Translations under genes and position numbers: made by a program
Notes under the pieces: generated by a model
The model's input: only the letters and a program-made list of their open reading frames with translations
Databases searched by the model: none
What the model was told of the DNA's origin: nothing
Part shown: piece after piece, positions 35,846 to 45,078 of the stretch
Layout of the letters: every line of letters starts with the position of its first letter
Numbering within the stretch: position 1 is the first letter of the stretch
NCBI RefSeq assembly: GCF_051148895.1
Contig: NZ_CP154625.1
Coordinates: forward strand, 3,100,001-3,164,000
Origin: Terrisporobacter vanillatitrophus
GTDB lineage: Bacteria > Bacillota > Clostridia > Peptostreptococcales > Peptostreptococcaceae
DNA length: 64,000 nucleotides
Direction of reading: 5' to 3'

Positions 35846-36796
35846 ATGAGTAAAATTACTAAGTTCTTTCATGTCTATGGAATGAAATGTCACTCTTGTG
35901 AAGTGGCAGTTGAAGAAGAAATTAATAAACTACAAGGTATTATAAATATAAAGGCTGATCATAATAACTCTATGGTCATAGTAACTTATGAAAATGGACT
36001 ATGCAATGATGATAAAATAAAATTAGCCATTAAAAACTCTGGATTTTCATCAAGTAACAATATGTTAATAAAAGTTTTAGGTTTAAGTATTATTATCATA
36101 TCCATGTTTTTCCTGGGAAATAATCCTTTAACAGGATCAAATACTTCTTTCACAAGTATTGAAACTTCTTTTATTATGTTATTTGTACTTGGTTTTTTTA
36201 CATCATTTCATTGCGTGGGAATGTGCGGGGGTATTTTGCTTACACAGACCATAAATAAATACGAAAATATAAAGGATAAAAAATCATCTTTTAAAATTGC
36301 ATTACTTTACAATAGTGGACGTATAATCTCTTATACTATTATTGGAGGAATTGTCGGTGCTCTTGGTTCAATTTTTTCTTCCACTATACAGATTCAAAAC
36401 TTTATAAAAATAATTGCTGGTGTTTTTATGATAATTTCTGGACTACATATGATTGGAATTAAAATGTTAAATAATATTAGGGTTCCCATATTTTTTAAAA
36501 AGAGTACTTGTGTAAATAATCATAAAAATCCATTTATAGTCGGCTATTTGAGTGGTTTTTTGCCATGTGGTCCTCTAAAAACTATGCAACTATATGCTCT
36601 ATCTAGCGGTAGCTTTATAATGGGTGCTTCATCTATGTTTGTATTTTCCTTAGGAACACTTCCTATTATGCTATCATTCGCTTATATTTCATCTAGAATG
36701 TGTAAATCATTCAACGAAAGAATATACAAATATACAGGAATTTTAATTGTTATACTTGGTATTCTTATGCTGAACCCAAAACTACACTTTATATAA
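35846..36796 (+). CDS. HMA domain fused to a DsbD/TauE-SafE-like membrane protein
   Basis: A 316-residue protein. The N-terminal heavy-metal domain has GMKCHSC (about 12-18); one helix (about 73-92) is followed by a membrane domain with about six helices, containing FTSFHCVGMCGGI and FLPCGPLKTMQLYA, the paired Cys motifs of the DsbD-like/sulfite-exporter family. Such fusions are linked to copper or thiol transfer across the membrane. It is divergent from the regulator of the copA locus and shares its DNA box. Exact role unknown. Confidence 0.82.
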   Translation: MSKITKFFHVYGMKCHSCEVAVEEEINKLQGIINIKADHNNSMVIVTYENGLCNDDKIKLAIKNSGFSSSNNMLIKVLGLSIIIISMFFLGNNPLTGSNTSFTSIETSFIMLFVLGFFTSFHCVGMCGGILLTQTINKYENIKDKKSSFKIALLYNSGRIISYTIIGGIVGALGSIFSSTIQIQNFIKIIAGVFMIISGLHMIGIKMLNNIRVPIFFKKSTCVNNHKNPFIVGYLSGFLPCGPLKTMQLYALSSGSFIMGASSMFVFSLGTLPIMLSFAYISSRMCKSFNERIYKYTGILIVILGILMLNPKLHFI

Positions 36797-36799
36797 AAA

Positions 36800-36840
36800 A
36801 ATAAACCGATAAAACTCACTGTAACATTATCGGTTTATTT
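36800..36840. terminator. Convergent terminator
   Basis: Arms of about 13 bp (AATAAACCGATAA, TTATCGGTTTATT) with T-runs on both strands, between genes converging at 36796 and 36847. Confidence 0.85.
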
Positions 36841-36846
36841 GCTTAT

Positions 36847-37488
36847 CTAAATTATTTTTTCAACAATTAAAATCAAGTCCGAAATTATTATTTGATTCAA
36901 AACTGTTAAGTCAAATCCAAATTTCTTTAATGAAATATTAATTTTATAAGGTAAATTTTCTTCTACAACCTGTAATTTAGTACCTTGAATTGTATTACTT
37001 ATTTCTTCACTTTCTCCATCATCAATATTTGGTACAATAATTGTATTCTCCATTGCAAATAATTCTTCACTATTTCCATTTATCTTAAAATCTACTCTAA
37101 GTATATTTCCTTCTTTTGCATTTTCATTAAATTTAAAACTATATTTTAGAGAAACATATATTGAATAAATTCCTAATTCATTAATTGTCAAAGTATCATT
37201 AGGCCTTTGAATAACACTTGATTCAATTTTATATGATGATGTATTTATTTCAAGAGGTGCAGCTGTAAGATATAAATTTTGATTATCAGTTATTATTTGA
37301 AATAATTTAGGATCATTAACCTGAACTATACATATATCTTTTGGTTGTAAATAGCAACAATCATTATTGTTATAAGATAGCTTATCACATTTACATATGC
37401 ATATTTTTTCACAGCCACAAGGACAAGTTTTTTCACATTTTTTACACTCCTCACAACTATTATTTTTTGAATTATCTTTCATAACCAT
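36847..37488 (-). CDS. Protein with Cys-rich N-terminus and jelly-roll-like C-terminus
   Basis: About 213 residues. Residues about 10-50 hold a dense Cys cluster (CEECKKCEKTCPCGCEKIC and CDK...CC). The rest (about 60-213) is beta-rich, rather like the C-terminal trimer domain of exosporium or coat proteins. A spore-surface or metal-binding role is possible but I do not recognise the family. The start at 37488 follows GGAGGAG; an ATG at 37506 encodes the ribosome site itself. Single gene. Confidence 0.55.
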   Translation of the reverse strand: MVMKDNSKNNSCEECKKCEKTCPCGCEKICICKCDKLSYNNNDCCYLQPKDICIVQVNDPKLFQIITDNQNLYLTAAPLEINTSSYKIESSVIQRPNDTLTINELGIYSIYVSLKYSFKFNENAKEGNILRVDFKINGNSEELFAMENTIIVPNIDDGESEEISNTIQGTKLQVVEENLPYKINISLKKFGFDLTVLNQIIISDLILIVEKII

Positions 37489-37604
37489 TTTATTATCTCC
37501 TCCCATATTTTAATTACTATCTTATTTAATATACCTCTTCAATATTTTATTCTTTGTATGTACCTTTAGTGACATTATTAGATATATTTTTATTTATAAA
37601 AAAA

Positions 37605-37639
37605 ATATAGATAAGTTTCATAATTAAACTTATCTATAT
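37605..37639 (-). terminator. Terminator of the galactitol operon
   Basis: A 14-bp stem (ATATAGATAAGTTT at 37605-37618, AAACTTATCTATAT at 37626-37639) followed on the minus strand by eight T. Confidence 0.9.
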
Positions 37640-37644
37640 CTTTA

Positions 37645-38577
37645 TTAATAAATCTTCTCAATTATTATATTTTTCAATATATTATCTGCCTCTTCTGAGT
37701 TGAAATTTCCTGTTGAGAAAGTCATTGCATTAGCAGCAGAAATTGATATAGCATATTTTAAGCTATCTATATTTGAATATTCTCTTTCCATTGCAACTGC
37801 AAACGCGGCAACCATAGAATCTCCACACCCTACAGTGTTAACAACATTTATTTTAGGAGGTTTTCCATGATAAACACCTTCTTTGCAAGCTAATAATGCT
37901 CCGTCCTTTCCAAGAGATACAACAACTAGCTCTATTCCACTCTCATAAAGTTTTATGGCACTATTGATTACTTCTTTTCTATTATTTATACTAACACCTA
38001 ATAAGTTTTCCATTTCTTCACTATTAGGCTTTATCATGGTTGGTAAAGCTTTTATGCCCTCTTTTAGCAAATCACCTGATGCATCTAAAATAACTTTTTT
38101 ATTTTTATGCTTTATCATTTTTATTAACGTTGCATAAATATCAGTGGACACACCTTGAGGCACACTGCCAGAAATAGTAATAATATTGCTACTATTTATT
38201 ATTTTATCAAAGTCACATATAAATTTATTTATTTCATCTTCACTAATGAAAGGTCCTTTTTCTAAAAACTCTGTAGATATATTATTCTCATCTAATATGT
38301 TTATGCAATTTCTAGTTTCACTTTTTACATGTGTAAATTGATTTTTTATATTATCTTCTTTCAATATTTCTTCAGCCAATGATCCACAATGTCCACCTAC
38401 AAATCCAGTAGCTAAAACTTCTTCTTTACAAAGAGAAATTACTCTAGATACATTTAACCCTTTTCCTCCAGCAGTATTATTACATTCTAATACTCTAATA
38501 ACTTTGCCTGACTCCACACACCCTTTTATCTTATATGCCTTATCAACAGATACATTTAAAGTTACAGTTGTAATCAT
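37645..38577 (-). CDS. Tagatose-6-phosphate kinase / 1-phosphofructokinase (PfkB family)
   Basis: A 310-residue sugar kinase of the LacC/FruK branch: NVSVDKAY near the start, GGKGLNVSRV (about 38-47) and the C-terminal anion hole and catalytic base NTVGCGDSMVAAF (Asp about 253). In the galactitol operon it should phosphorylate tagatose-6-phosphate to tagatose-1,6-bisphosphate, the substrate of the aldolase upstream. The alternative, fructose-1-phosphate kinase, is less likely in this setting. Last gene before the terminator. Confidence 0.85.
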   Translation of the reverse strand: MITTVTLNVSVDKAYKIKGCVESGKVIRVLECNNTAGGKGLNVSRVISLCKEEVLATGFVGGHCGSLAEEILKEDNIKNQFTHVKSETRNCINILDENNISTEFLEKGPFISEDEINKFICDFDKIINSSNIITISGSVPQGVSTDIYATLIKMIKHKNKKVILDASGDLLKEGIKALPTMIKPNSEEMENLLGVSINNRKEVINSAIKLYESGIELVVVSLGKDGALLACKEGVYHGKPPKINVVNTVGCGDSMVAAFAVAMEREYSNIDSLKYAISISAANAMTFSTGNFNSEEADNILKNIIIEKIY

Positions 38578-38590
38578 TTAATTCTCTCCC

Positions 38591-39643
38591 TTATACTTCT
38601 TCACTATCTATTAATATTTTCCCTTTTACCTGGTTATTTTTGTACATTTCAAAGGCAGCTGGTATTTCCCTTAAAGGAATTTTTTTATAAATTAATGATT
38701 CATCAAATTTTAATTCTCCAGTTTTAAAATAATGAGCAGTTAATTCCCACTCTTTCCCTGGGAATGGAGCGCTATAAGACATCCAAGATCCTGTTAAATT
38801 AAATTCTTTTCTATTCATTTGCTCCCATTCTTTTACTGAGAAAGTAATTTCTTTTGTAGGAGTTCCTATAAAACATATATTAGATTTATTGGCAGCTAAT
38901 TCAAATGCCATCTTCATTGTTATTGTATTTCCTGCTGTTTCATAAACATAGTCAAATCCTCTATTATTTGTTAATTCTAATGCATTTTTCATGAAATTTT
39001 CTTCTAATGTATTTATTACTGCATCCGAACCTAAAGTTTTAGCAAGTTCTAATCTTTCCTTATTTATATCAAATACTACAACTTTCTTAGCTCCAAATAT
39101 TTTAGCCCATTGCATTGTAAATAAACCAATTGTTCCTCCACCTAAAATTGCAACAGTTTTTCCCCCCTCATAAAGTACTCTCTGTAATCCATGTAGTGCT
39201 ACTGTAGCTGGTTCAAAAAATGCACCTTGTTCAAAAGTAACTTCATCTTCAAATTTTACTGCGTTTCTTTCTGGAACTACTACATATTCTGCAAAACTTC
39301 CAAATTCTCTAGAGCCTATAAAACTATAGTGTTTACAAAGAGCATGATTTCCGCTTTGACAATCTTCACACTTCATACAAGTAACTAAAGGAACCCCTGC
39401 TACCCTATCTCCAATTTTTAGAGAAGTAACTTCTTTACCGATTTCTTCTATTACACCAGAGAATTCGTGCCCTAACACATTAGGATAAAAGTGGCATGCG
39501 TCTGCATTCACTCTCGGTACATCCGATCCACAAATTCCTGTATATTTTACTTTTATTAAAACCTGATTTTCTTTTGGAATAGGTTTATTTATATCTTCAA
39601 ATCTTATATCTTCTCTACCATGAACTACGCCTGCTTTCATCAT
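38591..39643 (-). CDS. gatD: Galactitol-1-phosphate 5-dehydrogenase
   Basis: About 350 residues of the zinc-dependent medium-chain dehydrogenase family. Catalytic zinc ligands lie in GICGSD (Cys about 35) and GHEFSG; the structural zinc loop is CMKCEDCQSGNHALC; the Rossmann motif is GGGTIG. It oxidises galactitol-1-phosphate to tagatose-6-phosphate with NAD. It lies between gatY and the kinase. The ATG at 39643 has AAGGG 8 bases upstream; an ATG at 39649 is too close to it. Confidence 0.88.
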   Translation of the reverse strand: MMKAGVVHGREDIRFEDINKPIPKENQVLIKVKYTGICGSDVPRVNADACHFYPNVLGHEFSGVIEEIGKEVTSLKIGDRVAGVPLVTCMKCEDCQSGNHALCKHYSFIGSREFGSFAEYVVVPERNAVKFEDEVTFEQGAFFEPATVALHGLQRVLYEGGKTVAILGGGTIGLFTMQWAKIFGAKKVVVFDINKERLELAKTLGSDAVINTLEENFMKNALELTNNRGFDYVYETAGNTITMKMAFELAANKSNICFIGTPTKEITFSVKEWEQMNRKEFNLTGSWMSYSAPFPGKEWELTAHYFKTGELKFDESLIYKKIPLREIPAAFEMYKNNQVKGKILIDSEEV

Positions 39644-39661
39644 AGTCATATCCCTTCTTTC

Positions 39662-40510
39662 TTATGCTTTATCTATTGAACCACACATGTTAATTCTATT
39701 TTTTACTAACTCTTTAACATTTTCCATGGCAACTTTTCCATATTTCTTTGGATCTATTGTTTCTGGATTTTTTTCTAATGTCTTTTTTACCCCCTCTGTA
39801 TAAGCAATTCTTAATTCTGTGGCAAAATTCACTTTGCAGATTCCTCTGTTTATACTTTCTTTTATAGCTTCTTCTGACAATCCAGAAGCACCATGTAAAA
39901 CTAAAGGTACATCTACAAGTTCTCTTATTTCACTCAATCTATCTAAATCCAACTTTGGAATTCCATCATAAACTCCATGAGCTGTTCCTATAGCTACTGC
40001 AAGAGAATCTACATTTGTTCTTTCTACAAATTCTTTTGCTTCTTTAGGATCTGTATATCCTCCACATCCGCCATCCAAATCATCTTCTTTTCCACCTACT
40101 TTTCCTAGTTCAGCTTCCACAGGAATAGATGAAGGTTTACATGCATCTACAACTCTCTTTGTTATTTCTATATTTTCTTCAAAAACACTGTGGGAGCCAT
40201 CAATCATAATGGATGTATATCCACCTCTAAATGCTTGCATAGCTAAATCAAAACTACTTCCATGATCTAAATGCATTGCTACTGGCACCCTAGATTTTTT
40301 TGCTGCTGAACTTACATTGGATAAATAATAATCAATACCTGCATACTTAACTGTTGATGGTGTAGTTTGCATAATTACAGGTGAGTTTAATTGTTCTGCA
40401 GCTTCTATTACAGCCATAACCATTTCCATGTTTTCCACGTTGAAGGCACCTACTGCATATTTCCCTTCTTGTGCTTTTATTAATATCTCTTTTGTCGTAA
40501 CTAATGGCAT
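39662..40510 (-). CDS. gatY: Class II tagatose-1,6-bisphosphate aldolase
   Basis: A 282-residue class II zinc aldolase. HLDHGSS (about 80-86) gives catalytic Asp and zinc His; EAELGKVGGKEDD, GTAHGVY and LHGASGLS carry further zinc and phosphate ligands. It splits tagatose-1,6-bisphosphate into dihydroxyacetone phosphate and glyceraldehyde-3-phosphate. Fructose bisphosphate activity cannot be excluded, but the operon favours tagatose. A long palindrome separates it from gatC. AGGAGG before the ATG. Confidence 0.88.
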   Translation of the reverse strand: MPLVTTKEILIKAQEGKYAVGAFNVENMEMVMAVIEAAEQLNSPVIMQTTPSTVKYAGIDYYLSNVSSAAKKSRVPVAMHLDHGSSFDLAMQAFRGGYTSIMIDGSHSVFEENIEITKRVVDACKPSSIPVEAELGKVGGKEDDLDGGCGGYTDPKEAKEFVERTNVDSLAVAIGTAHGVYDGIPKLDLDRLSEIRELVDVPLVLHGASGLSEEAIKESINRGICKVNFATELRIAYTEGVKKTLEKNPETIDPKKYGKVAMENVKELVKNRINMCGSIDKA

Positions 40511-40570
40511 TATACTTCCTCCTCTTTATTCTAATTAAGCTCAAAAGGTATAAAAAAAAATATATGTTAT

Positions 40571-40606
40571 ACTAAGTGATAACTAATACATTAGTTATCA
40601 CTTAGT
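40571..40606. other. Long perfect hairpin between gatC and gatY
   Basis: Two 16-bp arms (40571-40586 and 40591-40606; ACTAAGTGATAACTAA in the left arm) with a 4-base loop. The A/T-only flanks include nine T about 12 bases beyond on the minus strand. It lies within the operon and may act as an mRNA processing or stability element, or a partial terminator. Confidence 0.85.
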
Positions 40607-40625
40607 AAGTATATATTTCTTAACC

Positions 40626-41987
40626 TTAAGCTATATTTTCCTCTTTTAATGCTTTTGCACGTTGCTTAGATGTTCTAACAGCAAATACTAAACATAGTAC
40701 ATATATACCACCTACTATTAACATTCCTGGTATATTATCTCTAGTAAATATTTCTGTGAACACATAAGTTATTGGTGCTCCACCTTGGTCTAGTGCAGCT
40801 AATTGAGATGCACCATTCATAGAATTTGTAGTTTCTGCTAACTTTGTTACCCAAGGTATAGTTTGGTTTGCTATCCATATCGTGAAATACATTATGAATG
40901 ATCCTGAAATTATAGTTCTAAATAGATTTCCTTTATGTACTGCTACTGCAATTGCTATAAAAAATCCTATTGTTGCTAAATCCCCAAATGGCAGGATAAC
41001 GTTACCCGGAACAATAACAGCTATTAATATAGTAAGAGGTATAAATATTAGTCCTGCTGTTACAACTTGTGGATCCCCTAGTAATATAGCAGGATCTAAT
41101 CCTATATAGAATTCAGAGTTATCATATTTCTTAGATAATATTTCTTTTGCTCTTTCTGATATTGGCATTAATCCTTCCATTATACATTTTACAACTTTAG
41201 GCATTAGTACCATTACTGCTGACATTTTTACACCTAATTGTAATGAAGCTGAAAAATTATAACCAGCTAAAAATCCTACTAAAGCTCCTAATATACCACC
41301 TATTACTATTGGTTCTCCAAGAACTCCAACCTTTTCTTGTAAAGAATCTGCTGTTATATCTATATCTCTTATTCCTGGTATTTTTTCTATTACCCAATCT
41401 ATAACACAAGCTACTGGTGCTAAGTATGCAGACGTACCATGTGGTACTGTAAGTCCATCTAATTCAAAATAATCTGTCATTAAAGGTGCCCATATATCAC
41501 CTAGTTTATATGCTATAGCCGCATGAACTATTACTCCTAATATACCTATCCAGAAGTTACCTGTTGCCACATATGCTATTGCTCCTGTAAACGTCATATG
41601 CCATATATTCCATATATCTATATTTACAGTTTTTGTCCATTTTAAAGCTAACATTATTATATTTACTGCTATTGCTATTGGTATTGCTACAGTTGCTATA
41701 TTAGATGCCCAAGTCATAGGTGATGCTCCAGGCCATCCTATATCAACTACACTCATTGAAAGGCCAAAGTTTTCAGACATTGCTTGCGCTGCAGGTCCAA
41801 GTTGAGCATTCATCATGTCTACTATAAGTCCAAGACCAACAAATCCTACACCGATCATTAAACCTGACCTAACTGACTTACCAACTTTAACACCAACACA
41901 TATACTTAAAACTGCAATTACAAGTGGAAGCATAACTGATGCCCCAAGACCTATGATATAATTGATTATATCACCAAATATTCCCAT
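40626..41987 (-). CDS. gatC: PTS galactitol-specific EIIC component
   Basis: A 453-residue membrane protein of about ten helices, matching the Gat EIIC family (VGLGLIVDMMNAQLGPAAQAM near 50, GLTVPHGTSAYLAPVACVIDW near 180, DPAILLGDPQVVTAGL near 300). It moves galactitol across the membrane as it is phosphorylated by GatB. AAGGAGG precedes the ATG. It lies 35 bases after gatB. Confidence 0.92.
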   Translation of the reverse strand: MGIFGDIINYIIGLGASVMLPLVIAVLSICVGVKVGKSVRSGLMIGVGFVGLGLIVDMMNAQLGPAAQAMSENFGLSMSVVDIGWPGASPMTWASNIATVAIPIAIAVNIIMLALKWTKTVNIDIWNIWHMTFTGAIAYVATGNFWIGILGVIVHAAIAYKLGDIWAPLMTDYFELDGLTVPHGTSAYLAPVACVIDWVIEKIPGIRDIDITADSLQEKVGVLGEPIVIGGILGALVGFLAGYNFSASLQLGVKMSAVMVLMPKVVKCIMEGLMPISERAKEILSKKYDNSEFYIGLDPAILLGDPQVVTAGLIFIPLTILIAVIVPGNVILPFGDLATIGFFIAIAVAVHKGNLFRTIISGSFIMYFTIWIANQTIPWVTKLAETTNSMNGASQLAALDQGGAPITYVFTEIFTRDNIPGMLIVGGIYVLCLVFAVRTSKQRAKALKEENIA

Positions 41988-42022
41988 GGTAATTCCTCCT
42001 TAGTTTTATATAAATATAATTT

Positions 42023-42304
42023 CTAACCTTGTAATACTTCTAAAATTGCTTTCTCAGTTTTTTCTACCCCTACACCTGATATAAAAGGCATTCCTGTTAT
42101 TAAAGGTATACCATAATCTCTTTTTACTTTAGAAGTTGTAACTATTAAGCTTGCACCACTTAAGTTTGATTCTATTTCAGATATTCTAACTTGTGCAATT
42201 TCTATTTCTATTCCATTTTTCTTTCCTAATTCAACTATTTTATTTGCTGCTATTGTTGATGTTGCCACAGCTCCACCGCATGCTACTATTACTTTCTTTT
42301 TCAT
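42023..42304 (-). CDS. gatB: PTS galactitol-specific EIIB component
   Basis: A 93-residue protein with the phosphocysteine loop VACGGAVATS (C9), the standard PTS EIIB P-loop of the lactose/galactitol fold. It takes phosphate from GatA and gives it to galactitol at GatC. Length is normal. It follows gatA with two bases between. Confidence 0.93.
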   Translation of the reverse strand: MKKKVIVACGGAVATSTIAANKIVELGKKNGIEIEIAQVRISEIESNLSGASLIVTTSKVKRDYGIPLITGMPFISGVGVEKTEKAILEVLQG

Positions 42305-42306
42305 AA

Positions 42307-42771
42307 TTATTCATTCTCCTTATTTTTTATTATTTCTATTATATCTTCTTTGTTTTTTGCATTTGATAACTGGAATAATACATTTTTATCTTGTAGAATC
42401 CCTAATATACTTTGTAAAGTTGATAAATGTTTTTGAGGATCATCTACAGCTAACATTACTATAACTTTCGCATCTACTTCTTCATCATCAGTTCCCATTT
42501 GTATAAATTTAACAGGTTCTTTTAATGTGGCTATACCAATTCCTGCCTCATTAACATGTGATACATCTGTATGAGGTATTGCTATTCCAAATCCATCAAC
42601 ATCTATTCCTGTTGGAAATTCTGATTCACGGTTTATAAGAGCATTTACATAGCTGCCCTTACATAAACCTTCTTTTATAAATTCACTTCCCATTTCCTCC
42701 ATTATTTCTGAGCTATCTTGAACTTCTAGCTTCGGAAATATTAAATTTTCTTTTAGTTGTTCCCAAACCAA
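42307..42771 (-). CDS. gatA: PTS galactitol-specific EIIA component
   Basis: About 154 residues of the EIIA-Fru/Mtl/Gat family with the phospho-His in GIAIPHTDV (about 65). It receives phosphate from HPr. The best start is TTG at 42771, 8 bases after GGAGG and 13 bases after the regulator stop; the frame stays open to an ATG at 42801 inside the regulator gene, but that has no ribosome site. Confidence 0.9.
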   Translation of the reverse strand: MVWEQLKENLIFPKLEVQDSSEIMEEMGSEFIKEGLCKGSYVNALINRESEFPTGIDVDGFGIAIPHTDVSHVNEAGIGIATLKEPVKFIQMGTDDEEVDAKVIVMLAVDDPQKHLSTLQSILGILQDKNVLFQLSNAKNKEDIIEIIKNKENE

Positions 42772-42784
42772 CTTTTTCACCTCC

Positions 42785-44866
42785 CTAGATGCTATATTCA
42801 TATCTTCTTATAATTTCAGATAATTCATATTCAGTTTTAGCATTTTCCATTGCTTCTTTAAATTTATCTTGACCTAGCATGTTTACTAAGTTAAAAAAGG
42901 CTTTTAAATGTGTATTATGATCTATTGCACTTAAACAACAAACAAACTTTACTTCTTCTCCTTCTTCACCATCACCAAACATTATAGGATTTTTTAACCT
43001 AATTAAGTTCATTCCAACTTTTTTAGTTCCAGAGTCTATACCTTCATGAGGCATAGCAAATCCTTCTGAGATTACTACATAAGGACCATTTTCTTCTATA
43101 TTGGCAATCATACTACTTATGTATCGTTCTTCTATATAACCATCATCTAGCAATTTTTTTGCGGAAATTTTAATTGCATCTCTCCAATTATCACACTCCA
43201 CATCTAATTTAATATTAGAACTTGGTAATAGGTGATGAAGATATGGTTTTGTATAATCTAATTCTTCATGACTTCCATCATCAAAGTAATCTAAGATTGC
43301 ATCTGTAACTTTTTCAGTTAATTCTACTGGCATTTTATCTTCAAATTCCATAAAAACTGATTTTAACTTATTTAAAAGCCCCTTTGCAGTTACTTCTTTT
43401 TTCTCAATTCTTGGTGGAATATTTCTATCATTTCTAATTTCATCAATTTTACTTCCTAATCTTATGTAATCTTCATCTGTAAAAAGTGGAGATACTATAA
43501 CATAATCATTTTTAATATTTTCTAATGGCACCGTTGATATTACTAAGTCAGCATTTCTATTATTTATGTTTTTTTCATCATGAGATGATACTATGTCAAC
43601 TATTTGGAAATTATAATGTGTCTTTAGCTTAGCTAGAAGCAACTGTGAAGTTCCTATACCTCCGTTACATACTAAAATCACATGGAAGGCTATTTCTTGA
43701 TTTTTCTTTCTTTCTATGGCTGCACAAATATGAATCGTTATATAAGCAAGCTCTATATCGCATATTTCTCTTTGTGTATACTTTTCAATAATATCTATAT
43801 GTTTTCTAGCTGCCATAATAACATTAGGATTTTTTATTACCACCGCATCTATAAATTCATTAGGTTGTAAATTATTATTTCTCGCTCTAAATATGGATTC
43901 TAAATGATTAGATAAATTTTGATAAAAATCATAATCATCATTTAAGTTCATTTTTAACTCATGTGATACGCCTTCTATAAATTGTCTTGTTAAAAGCTGA
44001 ATTTTTACCATACTTTCATTTTCATTGTCTTTTTTTAAATATCTCAATTCATTCAATACTCTACTTAAAAATATTTCTTCATCTACTGTTGTCATAATAT
44101 TACAATATTGAGAAATATATTTAAATATATCTTGAGCCATAGGAAGTTTGGTTTTACAAGTAATATTTTGCTTTTCTATTAATTCACCCTTTTTAAGCCT
44201 TAATATGGCTATAGTCAAATAAGACCTTAATTTTAAGTAAGATAAGTCAGTAAGATATTTTTCATGTGTATGTTCCTGTTCATTAATAATCCTATGTATT
44301 TTATCCATATCACTTTTTAACAATAAATTTTCACTATTTATAGATGAGATTAAATTTTTATTATCTTTATCGGATAAAATAATATTTAATAAAAAGCTTC
44401 TTTTATCACTTTCTAATCCATCAAGCCTTAAACCTTTATTGGCATGAGATATGACAGTTAGATTCCCTGATTTTAAATATTCTTTAACTCTTCCTAAATC
44501 ATTTATTATGGTTGCTCTACTTACATAAAGGGTATCTGCAATTTTCGAAAGTGTAATATATTCTGAAGATTCTATAAGTATAATAGCTATCATTATTTTT
44601 CTTTCTTCCTTTGATAACTTATATGTATAAAAATCTCTATCAGAAATTAATTCATACGCATCCTTAATGTCATCTTTTTTTTCAATCTTACCATTACTAC
44701 ATAAGGATAAAAGTGATATACTATTTTCTTTAAGAAAATTATTAATATCATTTAAATCATTCCTTATTGTTCTTTGGGATACACTAAAGTTTTTTGCCAA
44801 AGATGATATTGTTATGTCATTTCTATCTATAATTTCAAAGAGTATTTCTTTTGTTCTCTTCTTCAT
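42785..44866 (-). CDS. PRD/EIIA-containing regulator of the galactitol operon
   Basis: A 693-residue regulator: two N-terminal winged-helix segments (ITISSLAKNFSVSQRTIRND near 15-34, then ITLSKIADTLYVSRATIIND near 97-117), two PRD domains (His residues in the middle third), an EIIB-Gat-like domain (VCNGGIGTSQLLLAKL near 400) and a C-terminal EIIA domain with GFAMPHEGID (H607). PTS phosphorylation of these sites would switch the operon. It leads the gat operon; GGGGGGAG precedes the ATG. It resembles the sorbitol regulator in layout but not closely in sequence. Confidence 0.88.
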   Translation of the reverse strand: MKKRTKEILFEIIDRNDITISSLAKNFSVSQRTIRNDLNDINNFLKENSISLLSLCSNGKIEKKDDIKDAYELISDRDFYTYKLSKEERKIMIAIILIESSEYITLSKIADTLYVSRATIINDLGRVKEYLKSGNLTVISHANKGLRLDGLESDKRSFLLNIILSDKDNKNLISSINSENLLLKSDMDKIHRIINEQEHTHEKYLTDLSYLKLRSYLTIAILRLKKGELIEKQNITCKTKLPMAQDIFKYISQYCNIMTTVDEEIFLSRVLNELRYLKKDNENESMVKIQLLTRQFIEGVSHELKMNLNDDYDFYQNLSNHLESIFRARNNNLQPNEFIDAVVIKNPNVIMAARKHIDIIEKYTQREICDIELAYITIHICAAIERKKNQEIAFHVILVCNGGIGTSQLLLAKLKTHYNFQIVDIVSSHDEKNINNRNADLVISTVPLENIKNDYVIVSPLFTDEDYIRLGSKIDEIRNDRNIPPRIEKKEVTAKGLLNKLKSVFMEFEDKMPVELTEKVTDAILDYFDDGSHEELDYTKPYLHHLLPSSNIKLDVECDNWRDAIKISAKKLLDDGYIEERYISSMIANIEENGPYVVISEGFAMPHEGIDSGTKKVGMNLIRLKNPIMFGDGEEGEEVKFVCCLSAIDHNTHLKAFFNLVNMLGQDKFKEAMENAKTEYELSEIIRRYEYSI

Positions 44867-44961
44867 TTTTCTCCCCCCAATTGCTATGATTAAATTCTAT
44901 CAGCATTATTAAATATAAAACAGTCAAATGTCTTTCACTGTTTATTGCAAAAAAATATAAC

Positions 44962-45001
44962 AGTATAAATCACTTCAAAAAAACTTGAAAAGATTTATAC
45001 T
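44962..45001. promoter_or_regulatory. Inverted repeat between gat regulator and HAD gene
   Basis: Ten-bp arms (AGTATAAATC at 44962-44971, GATTTATACT at 44992-45001) with inner TTCAA/TTGAA pairing, in the divergent intergenic region. A candidate operator for the gat regulator. Confidence 0.5.
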
Positions 45002-45078
45002 ATACGTTCTATTGTAAAGTAATATATAATTTTTATTAAGATTAAAATTGCCAAAATACTGTTTAAAAGGAGTAATAT

